This document shows, one piece after another, positions 63,331 to 64,000 of a DNA stretch of 64,000 bases. Within the stretch, counting starts at the first letter, position 1; every line of letters begins with the position of its first letter. The notes below the pieces were generated by a model, which did not search any database, had not been told where the DNA came from, and saw nothing but the letters and a program-made list of their open reading frames with translations. The position numbers and the translations under genes are program-made. Origin of the DNA: an uncultured Pseudomonadota bacterium (GTDB taxonomy: Bacteria > Pseudomonadota > Gammaproteobacteria > Comchoanobacterales > Comchoanobacteraceae); the NCBI GenBank assembly GCA_913020085.1, contig CAJVZW010000001.1, forward strand, positions 1 through 64,000, read 5' to 3'.

Positions 63331-64000
63331 ATGCGAATTGGACTTTTATCTATTTCATTGGCAGGTCTTGTATTTGGGGCCGAGAACTCAATCAATCAGC
63401 TCGGTACAGAACAAAAACAGCAAGTAGAGTCGATCACCAAAGATGTAATTCTGAATAACCCTGAGATCATTATCAAATCACTGCAAGACTATGATCAGAA
63501 AAGAGCAGAGTCAGCGCTAGATAAGAGGGTGCAGCTTGCGCTGGCAAATAAAGATCAGTTATTCGCATCAGCAGACGATCCTTTTGAAGGAGATATAAAT
63601 GGGAAAACGATAATTGCAGAGTTTCTAGATTACCAATGTGGTTACTGCAAAAGAATGCACGGGGTGATACAGAGTTTCCTGAATAAGAATCCTAAGGGAT
63701 ATAAGGTGGTGTATAAAGTGATACCTGTTCTGGGTGAGCGTTCAAAACAAGCTGCTATAACCTCCATGTCGGGTGTAAAAATTGGAAAATTCAAAGAGCT
63801 TCATACTCAACTTATGGAAAGTGGTAGAATCACCGATGAGCATATTGCTAAGATTGCAAAAGATAATGAGTTGACAGAAGACTTAAAAAGGATGGGTGAG
63901 TTACAGTTAGCAAAAAATATCAATTTGATGGATAGGTTGGGAGTAGAGTCAACTCCGGTAATGTATATATCAAAGCCAAATGGTACAATTAAAATAATTC
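63331..64000 (+). CDS. Com1/DsbA-family thiol-disulfide protein, 3'-truncated
   Basis: The frame runs from ATG 63331 (GGTAGGAATT upstream) past the window end; 223 residues seen. Signal peptide of about 16 residues (MRIGLLSISLAGLVFGA), then a helical dimerisation-like region (about 25-85), then a thioredoxin-fold domain with FLDYQCGYCKRMH (Cys103, Cys106) and the cis-Pro loop GVESTPVMYI. The layout matches Coxiella Com1 and Legionella DsbA2-type proteins, periplasmic oxidases or isomerases of disulfides. The 186 bases between rpoH and this gene contain only a weak promoter-like pair (TTGCAT at 63274, TATTCT at 63297). Confidence 0.85.
   Translation, partial: MRIGLLSISLAGLVFGAENSINQLGTEQKQQVESITKDVILNNPEIIIKSLQDYDQKRAESALDKRVQLALANKDQLFASADDPFEGDINGKTIIAEFLDYQCGYCKRMHGVIQSFLNKNPKGYKVVYKVIPVLGERSKQAAITSMSGVKIGKFKELHTQLMESGRITDEHIAKIAKDNELTEDLKRMGELQLAKNINLMDRLGVESTPVMYISKPNGTIKII

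Noticed and set aside
63240-63458. 72-residue plus-strand frame after rpoH
   Set aside because: Overlaps the start of the Com1-like gene in a different frame; the Com1-like frame has signal peptide, CGYC and cis-Pro.

Overview
This window is an AT-rich, densely packed segment of a gammaproteobacterial chromosome that includes the replication-initiation neighbourhood. Familiar blocks place it: glmU-glmS, def-fmt, rpmH-rnpA-yidC-mnmE-mnmG, dnaA-dnaN-recF, gyrB, rsmG-parA-parB, rsmD-ftsY-ftsE-ftsX-rpoH, plus coq7, damX and a Com1/DsbA-like thiol protein. Many genes overlap by 1-30 bases, intergenic space is small, and several housekeeping proteins have shortened or altered motifs. MORN and Sel1 repeat proteins, a protein with a nuclear-localisation-like tail, and many amino-acid and peptide transporters suggest (inference) a host-associated organism with a moderately reduced genome, perhaps near Legionellales/Coxiella-type lineages. 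I cannot assign a species. I saw no insertion sequence, prophage, CRISPR array or rRNA.

Layout. 1-5.3 kb: amino-sugar synthesis (glmU fragment, glmS), an SMR exporter, an exported 14-repeat MORN protein, a DUF2878 membrane protein and a Sel1 protein. 5.4-10.2 kb: def-fmt facing an aromatic amino acid permease and parC. 10.4-14.3 kb: damX-like, coq7, tatD-type nuclease, rsmB. 14.3-14.57 kb: a DnaA-box cluster beside an AT-rich tract, the best oriC candidate. 14.57-21.7 kb: rpmH, rnpA, yidC, mnmE, mnmG, then three overlapping frames resembling a very diverged HofN/HofO/HofQ (PilN/PilO/secretin) DNA-uptake module. 21.8-27 kb: a small unknown gene, a parS site, an LpxB-like glycosyltransferase, tRNA-Gln, prs, pth, ychF and a possible effector. 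27-33.4 kb: cca, and an operon of psd, an APC antiporter, yadG-yadH, folB and midA. 33.5-46.1 kb: rsmE, PBP1a, yqgE, ruvX, dnaA-dnaN-recF (with a parS inside recF), dps, an unknown membrane protein, gyrB and yaaA. 46.2-56.6 kb: priA, a Yej-type peptide importer with an MFS carrier, rho and trxA. 56.7-64 kb: folK-parB-parA-rsmG-rsmD read leftward; ftsY-ftsE-ftsX-rpoH and a com1-like gene read rightward.

How they work together. Initiation (dnaA, dnaN, DnaA boxes), topology (gyrB, parC), restart and repair (priA, recF) and segregation (parA, parB, two near-perfect parS sites) are gathered in 64 kb, but dnaA is separated from the putative oriC by about 23 kb. The most striking single observation is that the FtsE between ftsY and ftsX keeps the FtsE alignment frame yet has lost Walker A, Q-loop, signature, Walker B glutamate and H-loop, so this FtsEX would be an ATPase-dead divisome complex. 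Other altered motifs are in peptide deformylase (motif I), thioredoxin (WCQPC), DnaA (box-recognition signature), PriA (motif VI) and CCA-adding enzyme (HD residues).
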